NCBI GenBank assembly: GCA_964358895.1
Contig: CAYHPR010000021.1
Span: forward strand, 1-9,018
Direction of reading: 5' to 3'
DNA from: CAYHPR01 sp964358895
GTDB taxonomy: Archaea; Micrarchaeota; Micrarchaeia; CABMEP01
Length of the DNA: 9,018 nucleotides
Part shown: positions 1 to 6,694 of the stretch, in pieces
Layout: each line of letters starts with the position of its first letter
Numbering within the stretch: the stretch's first letter is position 1
Notes under the pieces: generated by a model
The model's database searches: none
Seen by the model: only the letters and a program-made list of their open reading frames with translations
Told to the model about the DNA's origin: nothing
Made by a program: the position numbers and the translations under genes

Positions 1-1115
1 GGACACATATGATCTGGATAATCGATAACGAAAGTTGGATTCCAAAGTTCTGTTGCAACATAATGGTCAAACATTGCATCGATAACTCGTGCTCTTGTTT
101 TCTTCGCCACATCAAGTTTCAATTTCTTTGCTATTTCAGCTGCTTCTTCGTCTGTCTTGATGGATAGGATATCTATTCCTGTTTTTTCTTTTATCGATCC
201 TACAAATGACAGCCTCTTGAAAGGAGGCGTAAAATCAAGCTCTTTATCTTGGTACTTTATTTTGGTTGAACCGAAAATTTTCTTTAGGGAATAACTGAAT
301 ATTTCTTCAGCTAATCTCATCATTCCTTCATAATCAGTATATGCCTGATAAATTTCAACCTGTGTGAACTCGGGATTGTGCATACTATCGATATCTTCGT
401 TTCTAAAATCCTTTCCGAATTCGTAGACCTTTTCAATGCCGCCGATTATTAGACGTTTCAGATAAAGCTCGTCTGCGATTCGCAGATAAAGATCGCTGTC
501 GAGTGCATTGTGATATGTCTTAAACGGCTTAGCCGCTGCCCCTCCATATATTGGTTGCAGAATTGGCGTTTCAAGTTCAAGAAAATCTTTACTATCTAAA
601 AATTCACGCACTGCTGAAATAAAACGACTGCGAATTTTAAATATTTCTTTAACTTCTGGATTCATTATAAGATCTAAATGTCTCTTCCTGTACCTTAACT
701 CTACATCTTTCAGTCCGTGAAATTTTTCCGGAAGCGGCCGAAGAGCCTTTGCCAAAACAGTAATGTCATTAGCAAAAACACTGATCTCGCCTTTCTTTGT
801 CTTACCGACTTCTCCACTTACACCGATAATATCAGCTGCTTCTAACATTTCAATAATAGAAAATTTGTCTTTCAGTTTATCATTTGAAAAAACAACTTGA
901 ATTTTATTGTTATTGTCCTGGATCACTGTAAAGATTAACTTACCAAATGATCTTTTTGATACGAGCCTACCTGCCACGCTTACATTTTTACCTTCATTTT
1001 GAGCATATTCTGTTATGATTTGGGTAGCAGTATGACTGCGCGTATAGGAATACGGATAGGGTTCTATCCCTAAATTTCTTAATTGATTAACCTTTTCTAT
1101 TCTGTCGTCTGTCAT
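1..1115 (-). CDS. lysS: Lysyl-tRNA synthetase, class II (3' part beyond the window edge)
   Basis: Charges tRNA-Lys with lysine in the cytoplasm, using ATP. My translation from the ATG at 1113-1115 gives 371 residues before the window edge; family members are near 490-500, so roughly the last quarter, including class II motif 3, is missing. Residues about 43-125 form the N-terminal OB-fold anticodon-binding domain. Motif 1 lies around residues 165-198 (ETPILQ then GGAAAKPF), and motif 2 around 228-258, with FRNED at 238-242 and HNPEFTQVEIYQAY at 246-259. The partner signature NPTFVIDYP at 359-367 is typical of LysRS rather than AspRS or AsnRS. It is the last gene of a three-gene minus-strand unit, 30 bases after the acetyltransferase gene. 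No clear Shine-Dalgarno site precedes it. Many euryarchaea use an unrelated class I LysRS, so the class II form is informative. Identity is very secure; the start is probable. Confidence 0.96.
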   Translation of the reverse strand, partial: MTDDRIEKVNQLRNLGIEPYPYSYTRSHTATQIITEYAQNEGKNVSVAGRLVSKRSFGKLIFTVIQDNNNKIQVVFSNDKLKDKFSIIEMLEAADIIGVSGEVGKTKKGEISVFANDITVLAKALRPLPEKFHGLKDVELRYRKRHLDLIMNPEVKEIFKIRSRFISAVREFLDSKDFLELETPILQPIYGGAAAKPFKTYHNALDSDLYLRIADELYLKRLIIGGIEKVYEFGKDFRNEDIDSMHNPEFTQVEIYQAYTDYEGMMRLAEEIFSYSLKKIFGSTKIKYQDKELDFTPPFKRLSFVGSIKEKTGIDILSIKTDEEAAEIAKKLKLDVAKKTRARVIDAMFDHYVATELWNPTFVIDYPDHMC

Positions 1116-1145
1116 AAAACCAAGGATAAATAGCTGCAAAGAGAT

Positions 1146-1637
1146 TTAATCTTGCTGTTTGAAAGGGATCTGTGCGTTGGTGAGATTAAAGTTTAGTATC
1201 ATTTTGATCTGGGGTAGATTGCTCATTTCTTGCTTACCCATCTGTCCGATCTTTTTGAATCCAAATGACGAATAGAAATTAACTGCTTTTTTATCAATCG
1301 AACTAACAACTGTATTTATTGACTTAACATTCTGTTTGATTGCGTAACTTTTCAATTCATTTAAAAGAAGCGTTCCGCGGCCAGCTGACATAGGATAAGC
1401 TCCAATGAAAAAAAGGTCTAATTTGTCTCGGGATTGCTGGAAGATAGATATCCCATCGATCTTGTTGTAAGATTTAGAAACAAGTACTTTGTATTTTTTA
1501 AAAGCAAAATTGAGCAAAAGTTGCTGAACTGCCTCATCAGCAGAGATATTACCTGGTGGATTCTGCATATTGACAGTAGTAAAATAGATGTGAGCTGCTT
1601 CTAAAAGATCATTTTGGGACAATTCTTCAATAATCAT
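1146..1637 (-). CDS. GNAT-family N-acetyltransferase
   Basis: A 163-residue protein that fits a single GNAT domain, which moves an acetyl group from acetyl-CoA to an amine. The acetyl-CoA pyrophosphate-binding loop is seen as SAGRGTLLL (residues 84-92), following a beta-strand (LDLFFIGAY, 73-81). The usual motif is R/Q-x-x-G-x-G/A; here the first position is Met83, while both glycines are kept. The C-terminal motif B is NFYSSFGFKKIG (120-131), the common pattern for GNATs. The ATG at 1635-1637 lies 7 bases after the FKBP stop codon, so the two genes are almost certainly co-transcribed and probably translationally coupled. A weak purine run (AGGGAT) sits just upstream. lysS follows after 30 bases. 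The substrate cannot be told: a protein N-terminus, lysine side chain or small amine are all possible. Confidence 0.85.
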   Translation of the reverse strand: MIIEELSQNDLLEAAHIYFTTVNMQNPPGNISADEAVQQLLLNFAFKKYKVLVSKSYNKIDGISIFQQSRDKLDLFFIGAYPMSAGRGTLLLNELKSYAIKQNVKSINTVVSSIDKKAVNFYSSFGFKKIGQMGKQEMSNLPQIKMILNFNLTNAQIPFKQQD

Positions 1638-1644
1638 TTAATCC

Positions 1645-2328
1645 CTACTCTAACTCTTTCTTTGTACCTTCTTTTATTTCATACTCTTCATTAAAAGTTA
1701 CTTTTTTCACATCGGGCATTTCCTGCATCCAAGACAAGAAATTTTGCTTTCTATAGATATAGTCGGTGGATGGATCTGCTTTTGTTGATGCCGCAATAAT
1801 ATTATTCTTAACTGTGACTTCACCGATAAGTCCTGCGTCATCAAATAATGCTTTTACCTTTTCATCTACTGTTTTCAAAAGCGCTTCAACCTTAAGAGTA
1901 TATTTGAGAGTTTTACCTGCTAACGGGTGATTAAAATCGACAATTACTCTGCCCCCTCCGACACTTCTGACCATTCCGTCCCTGTTATCTATTGTCACAA
2001 GCAAACCAGGAGCTGGATTAATATTCTCTTTTTCAAACTTAGCGGCAGGAACAACGGTTATCATATCTGCATTTCTCTCTCCAAATGCCTTCTCAGGCGC
2101 TACGGTTAATTCTTTAGTCTGACCTGGTTCCATTCCTTCAACTGCTTCATCAATGCCCCTAATTGCCTGTTGTTTGCCAACAACCAGTAAAATAGGTTTA
2201 TAGCTTATCTTTTCATCGTATACCTTAGCTTCTTTTGCCGCCTTTTCTTCGGTGGTATCAAAAACTAACCCTTCCTCGGTTCTGCCGGTAAAATTGATCT
2301 TTATAAAATCGCCTTTTTTTATTCCCAC
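1645..2328 (-). CDS. FKBP-type peptidyl-prolyl cis-trans isomerase, long archaeal (SlyD-like) type
   Basis: Catalyses cis-trans isomerisation of Xaa-Pro bonds and probably acts as a folding chaperone in the cytoplasm; no signal peptide is seen. The first half of the FKBP fold is KKGDFIKINFTGR with the active-site FDTT that follows. The flap then carries a chaperone (IF) insert, VAPEKAFGERNADMITVVP, and the fold closes with DFNHPLAGKTLKYTLKVEALLK. About 75 further residues form a C-terminal domain, which matches the long archaeal FKBP class (about 26 kDa) rather than the short one. I place the start at the GTG 2326-2328, giving MGIKKGDF, because a strong GGAGAGG lies 6 bases upstream. An in-frame ATG at 2347-2349 would add seven residues (MEKERIF) and has no such site. 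First gene of the unit with the acetyltransferase and lysS. Confidence 0.93.
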   Translation of the reverse strand: MGIKKGDFIKINFTGRTEEGLVFDTTEEKAAKEAKVYDEKISYKPILLVVGKQQAIRGIDEAVEGMEPGQTKELTVAPEKAFGERNADMITVVPAAKFEKENINPAPGLLVTIDNRDGMVRSVGGGRVIVDFNHPLAGKTLKYTLKVEALLKTVDEKVKALFDDAGLIGEVTVKNNIIAASTKADPSTDYIYRKQNFLSWMQEMPDVKKVTFNEEYEIKEGTKKELE

Positions 2329-2334
2329 AAAAAT

Positions 2335-2341
2335 CCTCTCC
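2335..2341 (-). promoter_or_regulatory. Shine-Dalgarno site that decides the FKBP start
   Basis: On the minus strand GGAGAGG is followed by six bases and the GTG at 2326-2328. This is near-ideal spacing. The same bases would encode the start of the seven-residue extension if the ATG at 2349 were used, so the site argues for the shorter protein. Confidence 0.6.
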
Positions 2342-2369
2342 TTTTCCATCCTATTTATAAAACTTAACG

Positions 2370-2384
2370 ACGTATTAAATACGT
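2370..2384. promoter_or_regulatory. Perfect palindrome with two-way TATA-like core in the divergent spacer
   Basis: ACGTATT-A-AATACGT is a perfect 7+1+7 inverted repeat midway between the divergent FKBP gene and the exterior-protein gene. Its AT core is TATA-like on both strands. Counting about 26 bases from the centre (2377) puts transcript starts near 2351 on the minus strand and 2403 on the plus strand, which suits both genes. It may be a shared promoter, a dimeric regulator site, or both. The symmetry is seen directly; the role is inferred. Confidence 0.45.
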
Positions 2385-2385
2385 A

Positions 2386-2411
2386 AAAGCAGCATAACTA
2401 TTTTCTGCTTT
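2386..2411. repeat. Inverted repeat AAAGCAG-N12-CTGCTTT
   Basis: Seven-base arms at 2386-2392 and 2405-2411 are perfectly complementary, with a 12-base spacer. The repeat begins two bases after the 15-base palindrome and covers the expected transcript start of the plus-strand gene. The layout is that of an operator with half-sites almost two helical turns apart (19 bases centre to centre), though a short repeat like this in AT-rich DNA could be chance. Confidence 0.35.
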
Positions 2412-2423
2412 AAGTTGATATAT

Positions 2424-3611
2424 ATGGAACGGTCGGATTTATTAAAGTTATTGGTCCTCGTGATTGTTGGGATGTTTATCCTGTCAACATTCAACTACTT
2501 TGGCAGGGATTCGAGCGGAAATAATCAGAATGACCAGAATTCTTTCGAAAACACCACACCGATTGTTAAAGAAGCTGGAACTGCTATCGCAGCAGGCAAG
2601 GTAGTAGGATATAGTCAAGAGATTGTTATCGTTCCCTGGAATTCTAATCTAACTGCCTCGTTTAATAAGCTCAAAGCAGCAGGTCAGGTTGAATACGTTA
2701 ACGTTGGTGGGCAGACTGCCAGGATGTTTCTGACAAGAAATGCAAATATGAGCGTTGTAAGAGATGAATTCTTACAATTTAACGTAGATGTGCTTGGAAC
2801 TGCAGTTGTATCGATTAACCAGTTGGTTAATTTCACACTAACGAATGGAGAACCAAAATCGCTATTTGTGCAAAACATTCGTTTACTTATCGATCCAATA
2901 AATCCTGTCGGATCAGAACTTCTGTTAGATCTCTCCGGAGACATCTCAGATACAGGAGTAACTAACATCCAAGCAGAAGTTAGGCCGATCTCAGCCGAAA
3001 TAAGTCTTGAAGGAGCAATGAAATGCGGAGAGGAATACAAACTTGATGGCACAATTTTATGGGAAAAACGAGATATTAATTTGACAGAGCTTGGAGAGCA
3101 ACTTAACATAACGAATGAAAGCATCGGATACTTGCGCGCAGATATTGTTGCGTTTAGCAGACCGCTTAATCAAACAGAACTTGATGCATTAAAAGCACTC
3201 GGTAATCCTGCAATATTAAATCTGATACCAGATGGTGCGCTTGTTCCGAGCAACCTTATTGATAAGGCAATAGCAGAAGCGTTATTCGCCCCTGTTTTAA
3301 ACAACGGAGTTACACTTAAGTATCCAACCTCCTCAATTTCACTACTTTTGGATGGAAACACGACATTAGAATTAGGAAAAAATAAACTAAGCAACCTTTC
3401 ATTTACTAATCTAATAGTACAGCAAGGATGCACAATAAGCGTGCCACAAAATGTCGTAGTCAATGGACAAACATTAATCATGGACAAAAGCCAGAGAGAA
3501 CTTAGCTATTTCGTAACTCAAGCAGATATCAAAAACCCAATTAGCTTCTTTGGAAATGCGAGCATTGCTGGAAAAACGATCGTTGACTTTTCATTAAGAG
3601 GCTTTAAGTAA
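2424..3611 (+). CDS. Membrane-anchored, sequon-rich exterior protein of unknown function
   Basis: I do not recognise this 395-residue protein. Residues 1-5 are a short charged N-tail, and about 6-26 (LLKLLVLVIVGMFILSTFNYF) form one strongly hydrophobic helix without a clear signal-peptidase site, so it looks like a signal anchor. A polar Asn/Ser/Gln-rich linker (about 28-45) follows, then about 350 residues of predicted beta-rich sequence that should lie outside the cell. Eleven N-x-S/T sequons are present (at about N43, 75, 108, 136, 219, 228, 231, 249, 312, 324, 378), in keeping with archaeal N-glycosylation. There are only two cysteines, C201 and C336, which could pair. No catalytic motif is seen. 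The start is taken as the ATG at 2424; an in-frame TTG at 2415 would add three residues. It diverges from the FKBP unit across a palindrome-bearing spacer. Confidence 0.85.
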   Translation: MERSDLLKLLVLVIVGMFILSTFNYFGRDSSGNNQNDQNSFENTTPIVKEAGTAIAAGKVVGYSQEIVIVPWNSNLTASFNKLKAAGQVEYVNVGGQTARMFLTRNANMSVVRDEFLQFNVDVLGTAVVSINQLVNFTLTNGEPKSLFVQNIRLLIDPINPVGSELLLDLSGDISDTGVTNIQAEVRPISAEISLEGAMKCGEEYKLDGTILWEKRDINLTELGEQLNITNESIGYLRADIVAFSRPLNQTELDALKALGNPAILNLIPDGALVPSNLIDKAIAEALFAPVLNNGVTLKYPTSSISLLLDGNTTLELGKNKLSNLSFTNLIVQQGCTISVPQNVVVNGQTLIMDKSQRELSYFVTQADIKNPISFFGNASIAGKTIVDFSLRGFK

Positions 3612-3642
3612 AATACAGTTTGAAAAAATTGGAAGACATAAC

Positions 3643-3650
3643 ATTATAAG
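3643..3650 (+). promoter_or_regulatory. TATA-like box upstream of the C/D-like element
   Basis: ATTATAAG centred near 3647 would set a transcript start near 3672-3673, one or two bases before the C-box-like GCGATGA. A second AT-rich run at 3662-3670 is an alternative. Weak evidence on its own, because the whole spacer is AT-rich. Confidence 0.3.
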
Positions 3651-3673
3651 CTAAAACTTCGTTATATTAATCG

Positions 3674-3731
3674 GCGATGACGACACTGTCCCAGATCGAG
3701 CGAAAGCAATGAGATTCGGAGTAACTTCCGA
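3674..3731 (+). ncRNA. Possible degenerate C/D-box guide RNA (weak candidate)
   Basis: Within the 154-base spacer ahead of the Nudix gene, a 58-base stretch has the C/D order with even spacing: C-like GCGATGA (3674-3680), 15 bases, D'-like TCGA (3696-3699), 6 bases, C'-like GCAATGA (3706-3712), 15 bases, D-like CCGA (3728-3731). The two halves are equally spaced. Against it, consensus boxes are RUGAUGA and CUGA, each D-like box differs by one base, the C' by two, and usual archaeal guides are nearer 10-13 bases. Closing stem pairing is not evident. A TATA-like box lies about 26 bases upstream. Treat as a suggestion only. Confidence 0.2.
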
Positions 3732-3736
3732 GCCCA

Positions 3737-3744
3737 TTTTTATT
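3737..3744 (+). promoter_or_regulatory. TATA-like box for a leaderless Nudix transcript
   Basis: TTTTTATT is centred 26 bases before the A of the ATG at 3766. That is the distance at which archaeal transcription starts, so the mRNA would begin at or next to the start codon. This agrees with the lack of a Shine-Dalgarno site and supports 3766 over the upstream ATG at 3709. Confidence 0.45.
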
Positions 3745-3765
3745 CATTTCTCTTCTAATTTAAGC

Positions 3766-4254
3766 ATGGTCGAACTAGTAGACATTATTGATAAAAATAA
3801 TAATGTGATTAAAACCGTCACTAGGAAAGAAATGAGGAAGAAAAATTTAAGGCATAAAGCTACATTCGTATTAGTCTTCAATTCTAAAGGAGAAGTGTTA
3901 GTCACAAAAAGAACCAAGATCAAAGATGTCTATCCGGGCTCGTATGAAATTTCGCACGGCGGAACAGTTCAATCTGGAGAGACATATGAAGAAAGTGCTT
4001 ACCGAGAAGTTAAGGAAGAAATAGGAGTAAAAAATGTCAAATTAAAATATCTTTTTGAATTTCCGTTCAAGGATAAATTTAACAATCTGATCGGAAAAGT
4101 GTACAGATGTATTTATGATGGGAGGATTATAACACAAAAAGAAGAAGTTGAATCTTATTTTTTCATATCCGTAAAAGAACTTAAGAAAATGTTAACAGAA
4201 AGAAAAAAAGATTTCGCTCCGGATAATATTCCTATTTTTAAGAAACTTCGTTAG
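3766..4254 (+). CDS. Nudix hydrolase, related to the YfcD / IPP-isomerase-like group
   Basis: A 162-residue cytoplasmic Nudix enzyme that should cleave a diphosphate linkage with Mg2+. The Nudix box is complete at residues 66-88: G66, E72, R80 E81, E84 E85, G87, matching G-x5-E-x7-RE-U-x-EE-x-G-U. The opening ELVDIIDKNNNVI, then RHKATFVLVFNSKGEVLVTKR (split around residue 40) and YPGSYEISHGG, resemble YfcD and type 1 isopentenyl-diphosphate isomerase. The isomerase's catalytic cysteine region is absent: the strand before the box reads EISHGG with no Cys, so isomerase activity is unlikely. Family knowledge does not give the substrate. I chose the ATG at 3766 because homologous sequence begins there and a TATA box lies 26 bases upstream; the ATG at 3709 would add 19 residues that look unlike the family. 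The gene converges on infB with a 15-base gap. Confidence 0.88.
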   Translation: MVELVDIIDKNNNVIKTVTRKEMRKKNLRHKATFVLVFNSKGEVLVTKRTKIKDVYPGSYEISHGGTVQSGETYEESAYREVKEEIGVKNVKLKYLFEFPFKDKFNNLIGKVYRCIYDGRIITQKEEVESYFFISVKELKKMLTERKKDFAPDNIPIFKKLR

Positions 4255-4269
4255 ATCTTTAGTAGGAGG

Positions 4270-6021
4270 TTACTTCCGGATTATCCTCTGGATGTAATCA
4301 ATAAGATCCAGCTCAGGGATAGTTAAATGAGCTTTATACTTTTCTTGTAGGATTAGTGCGTGCCTTCTTGGAACTGCAGAGTAATAGACTTCATTTTCAA
4401 ATATGTGCCTGCCAATTGTTGGATCGTCAAGTGATATTGCGACTTTATCTCCTGCTTTCGCCTCAGTCTTTGATTCTTTGTCAGACTGAATGCTCTTGAC
4501 TCGACCAATAGACGTGCCATCCTCTTTTATCAATTCGTAATCAGTTTTGATTCTGCCGATGAGAACTTCGACACCGATTATGGCAGGTTTGTTGATGCGG
4601 AATGCGTGTCCCTGTAAAAATCTTATCTTACCTGGAAGCACGTATTGATCAAGCACTTCTAACTCCTCTCTCTGCTTTTCCTCAACTTTCCACTCCTTGA
4701 AACGCTCTAATAAAGTATAGATAATATTAGATTGCACAAGTCCGATTGACTTTGATTCCGCGTCCTGTACAAGATCTGAAGCAGCTGTGACATTAAATGC
4801 CAATACTGCACCATGGTAACGGTCCTGGGTACGAATAGAAGATGCTTCTAAGACATCTGCTTTAGTAATTGGCCCCGTATCCGCACGTCTGACCTGAATA
4901 CCTTCAGACTGCAATATGCGGGTGATTGCTTCCAAAGACCCAAGCGTATCTGCCCTCAGAATTACTCCGACTTTATCGGTTTTTATCAGAATTTCATTAA
5001 TCTCAGATTCCAACTGTTTTTTCATTTCTTGTTCGGTGCTTGCCGTTACAACAAATACCTCAGAACCTGGCAATGCATTTTCAAGTCCTGGTGCAAATAT
5101 TTTGACTCCGGAAGCCGAAAAAATTTCATCAACAAAATTAAACCTGTCTCCGATGTCACGCATCTCGATAAGTGGCTTCGGTTTAAGCAAGCCGCGAATC
5201 TTTGTTTCACTAATTTCATTTTTAGAAGCAAAAACAATCATGTCTCCTTTCTTAATAACTCCATTGTGTAAAATTACATCGATAGTTGTACCAAGCCCTT
5301 TCTCAAACTTGACCTCAAGAATACTTCCTACTCCCGGTCCGAATTCAGCCTGCAACTGCTTCTCTAGGAATTTTTGTGCAATTCCTGAAAGAAATACTAA
5401 AAGCTCTGGCAAACCCTCACCGCTCTTAGCACTGACAGGTATTATGGCAACTGTTTTAGTGTAATCTTTAACACGTACGAAAAAATCAGCATCGAAACCA
5501 TACTTAGAAAGTTCCCCCATTATGTCATACATTTTAACATCGAGTGCCTTTTGGACGTCCTCTCGTTGCTTTGGAAATGAATTAAGAAAGCATTCATTCT
5601 CCGTTGATTTCCATCCAGTAATCAAATCCACTTTATTCAATGCAACAACAAATGGTGTCTTGTATTCCTTCAGTATCTCTAAGGCTTCAATCGTTTGTGG
5701 TTGGAAGCCTTGTGCTACATCAATAACAAGTATAGCAAGGTCAGCGATGCTTCCCCCGCGCTTGCGCAGGTTTGTGAATGCCTCATGACCTGGCGTATCA
5801 ATAAAAAGAAGGCCGGGAATTGTAAGATCTGACTTGATAAGCTGCTGAACAGGAAGACATTTTTCTCTAATTATATTAACTGGAATTTCCGATGCGCCTA
5901 TGTGCTGCGTTATCAGACCTGCTTCACGAGATGCTACAGTTGATTTGCGTATACTGTCCAGTAATGAAGTCTTTCCGTGATCCACATGGCCCATAACTAC
6001 TACTATTGGTTGGCGCAGCAT
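4270..6021 (-). CDS. infB: Translation initiation factor aIF5B (archaeal IF2/eIF5B GTPase)
   Basis: GTPase that helps join the ribosomal subunits and set initiator Met-tRNA at the end of initiation. The G domain is complete: G1 GHVDHGKT (about residues 11-18 from the chosen start), switch I with THIGA-like QHIGA, G3 DTPGHE with the catalytic His, G4 NKVD, and G5 SAKSGEG. Domain II follows, then domain III (TDKVGVILRADTLGSLEAI) and the C-terminal tRNA-binding domain IV, ending in IQRIIRK. At 583 residues it is the usual length for archaeal aIF5B, which lacks the long eukaryotic N-terminal extension. No intein interrupts it. The start is taken as the ATG at 6019-6021 (MLRQPIVVVMG); a GTG at 6030 would add three residues, and neither has a clear ribosome site. 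An AT-rich box at 6072-6079 could drive it alone, though the unknown gene upstream is on the same strand. Confidence 0.97.
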   Translation of the reverse strand: MLRQPIVVVMGHVDHGKTSLLDSIRKSTVASREAGLITQHIGASEIPVNIIREKCLPVQQLIKSDLTIPGLLFIDTPGHEAFTNLRKRGGSIADLAILVIDVAQGFQPQTIEALEILKEYKTPFVVALNKVDLITGWKSTENECFLNSFPKQREDVQKALDVKMYDIMGELSKYGFDADFFVRVKDYTKTVAIIPVSAKSGEGLPELLVFLSGIAQKFLEKQLQAEFGPGVGSILEVKFEKGLGTTIDVILHNGVIKKGDMIVFASKNEISETKIRGLLKPKPLIEMRDIGDRFNFVDEIFSASGVKIFAPGLENALPGSEVFVVTASTEQEMKKQLESEINEILIKTDKVGVILRADTLGSLEAITRILQSEGIQVRRADTGPITKADVLEASSIRTQDRYHGAVLAFNVTAASDLVQDAESKSIGLVQSNIIYTLLERFKEWKVEEKQREELEVLDQYVLPGKIRFLQGHAFRINKPAIIGVEVLIGRIKTDYELIKEDGTSIGRVKSIQSDKESKTEAKAGDKVAISLDDPTIGRHIFENEVYYSAVPRRHALILQEKYKAHLTIPELDLIDYIQRIIRK

Positions 6022-6071
6022 AACACTCACTCAGCAACTTTCTTTGCATCGATAGAATTAGGACTTAGAGG

Positions 6072-6079
6072 AATAAAAG
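6072..6079 (-). promoter_or_regulatory. TATA-like box for infB
   Basis: On the minus strand the run CTTTTATT is centred near 6076, in the 64-base spacer between the unknown gene and infB. It would put the transcript start near 6050, leaving a leader of about 29 bases. The fit to the archaeal box is moderate, and read-through from the upstream gene is equally possible. Confidence 0.3.
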
Positions 6080-6085
6080 GCTATC

Positions 6086-6691
6086 TCAAGAAAGTTCTGT
6101 AAGAAGAGTCAGTATGTCTTTTGGATATTCTGATTTTCTAATCAGATCCAATTTTTGAAGTGCTTTAAAAGTCATTTTAGTAATGATAGAACTGTTTTTG
6201 ACAAATCCTTTGTGTACGTATATTAAAACACTATGACTATGCAATTCAACTGAAGAAGAAAAAACAGGTGTTTCGTTTATACATCTTTCGAAATGTTTGA
6301 TTCTACTTTCCATACGCTGAAAATCATTATTAGTCAGGATTAGACCAGCCAGTGAACTTTGCGTCTTCCTTGCAAAATTGAGCAAACTAAGGCTCATTGT
6401 CTGAACTAGAATTTCCTCTCTTACTTGCTCGATTTTTTGATCCGAATAATTTTTTGCTAGAAGTAACTTTACTATACGTCCCATTTTACTTTTTAAAAAT
6501 AGTATGTCATCCCTAGAGAGTTGGCCATCAAGTCTATCTGCAAGAGTTATAGAAAGCGGTTTTTTGTCTGGTTCATTTATTTTCAACAAGCTGTTACTCT
6601 CTTTGAAGTGCCACTGCTCTGCCAATCGCGGAAGAGTGTACTTCAAGAAGTCAGGTTTCTGAACATTCCCATCCAAAATCGATTTTACCAA
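6086..6691 (-). CDS. Hypothetical protein upstream of infB
   Basis: I do not recognise this 201-residue protein. It has no signal peptide or clear membrane segment and should be cytoplasmic. The composition is basic and helix-rich: residues about 50-135 look like a run of amphipathic helices (for example SKMGRIVKLLLAKNY, 68-82, and KIEQVREEIL, 86-95), followed by a hydrophobic strand-like stretch around 148-158 and a Lys-rich helical tail. One Cys (C137) and four His occur, with HSHS at 151-154, but no standard metal motif. The start is a TTG at 6689-6691, supported by AGGAGAT just upstream; the next Met codon in frame is not until residue 70. Codon use looks like that of its neighbours, so it is a real gene. 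It lies 64 bases before infB on the same strand, which hints at, but does not show, a role near translation. Confidence 0.75.
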   Translation of the reverse strand: MVKSILDGNVQKPDFLKYTLPRLAEQWHFKESNSLLKINEPDKKPLSITLADRLDGQLSRDDILFLKSKMGRIVKLLLAKNYSDQKIEQVREEILVQTMSLSLLNFARKTQSSLAGLILTNNDFQRMESRIKHFERCINETPVFSSSVELHSHSVLIYVHKGFVKNSSIITKMTFKALQKLDLIRKSEYPKDILTLLTELS

Positions 6692-6694
6692 AAG

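Noticed and set aside
2684..3124. 146-codon minus-strand open frame
   Set aside because: Complement of the exterior-protein gene; Ser-rich translation and no start signal.
3718..3735. Small hairpin TCGGA-N6-TCCGA near 3716-3731 as a terminator
   Set aside because: Five base pairs with no T-run after it, more than 100 bases past the stop codon; not a convincing terminator.
4261..4269. TAGGAGG-like ribosome site on the plus strand in the convergent gap
   Set aside because: No start codon follows at useful distance and the region is the 3' end of infB.
3718..4279. Similar short sequences flanking the Nudix gene: GGAGTAACTTCCG (3718-3730) and GGAGGTTACTTCCG (4265-4278)
   Set aside because: The second copy is explained by the end of infB (IIRK and stop); with a mismatch and a gap, this is probably chance rather than a target-site duplication.
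4916..5464. 182-codon plus-strand open frame
   Set aside because: Lies wholly inside infB on the opposite strand, and its translation is Ser/Pro/Ile-rich with no domain; it is a shadow of the aIF5B codons.
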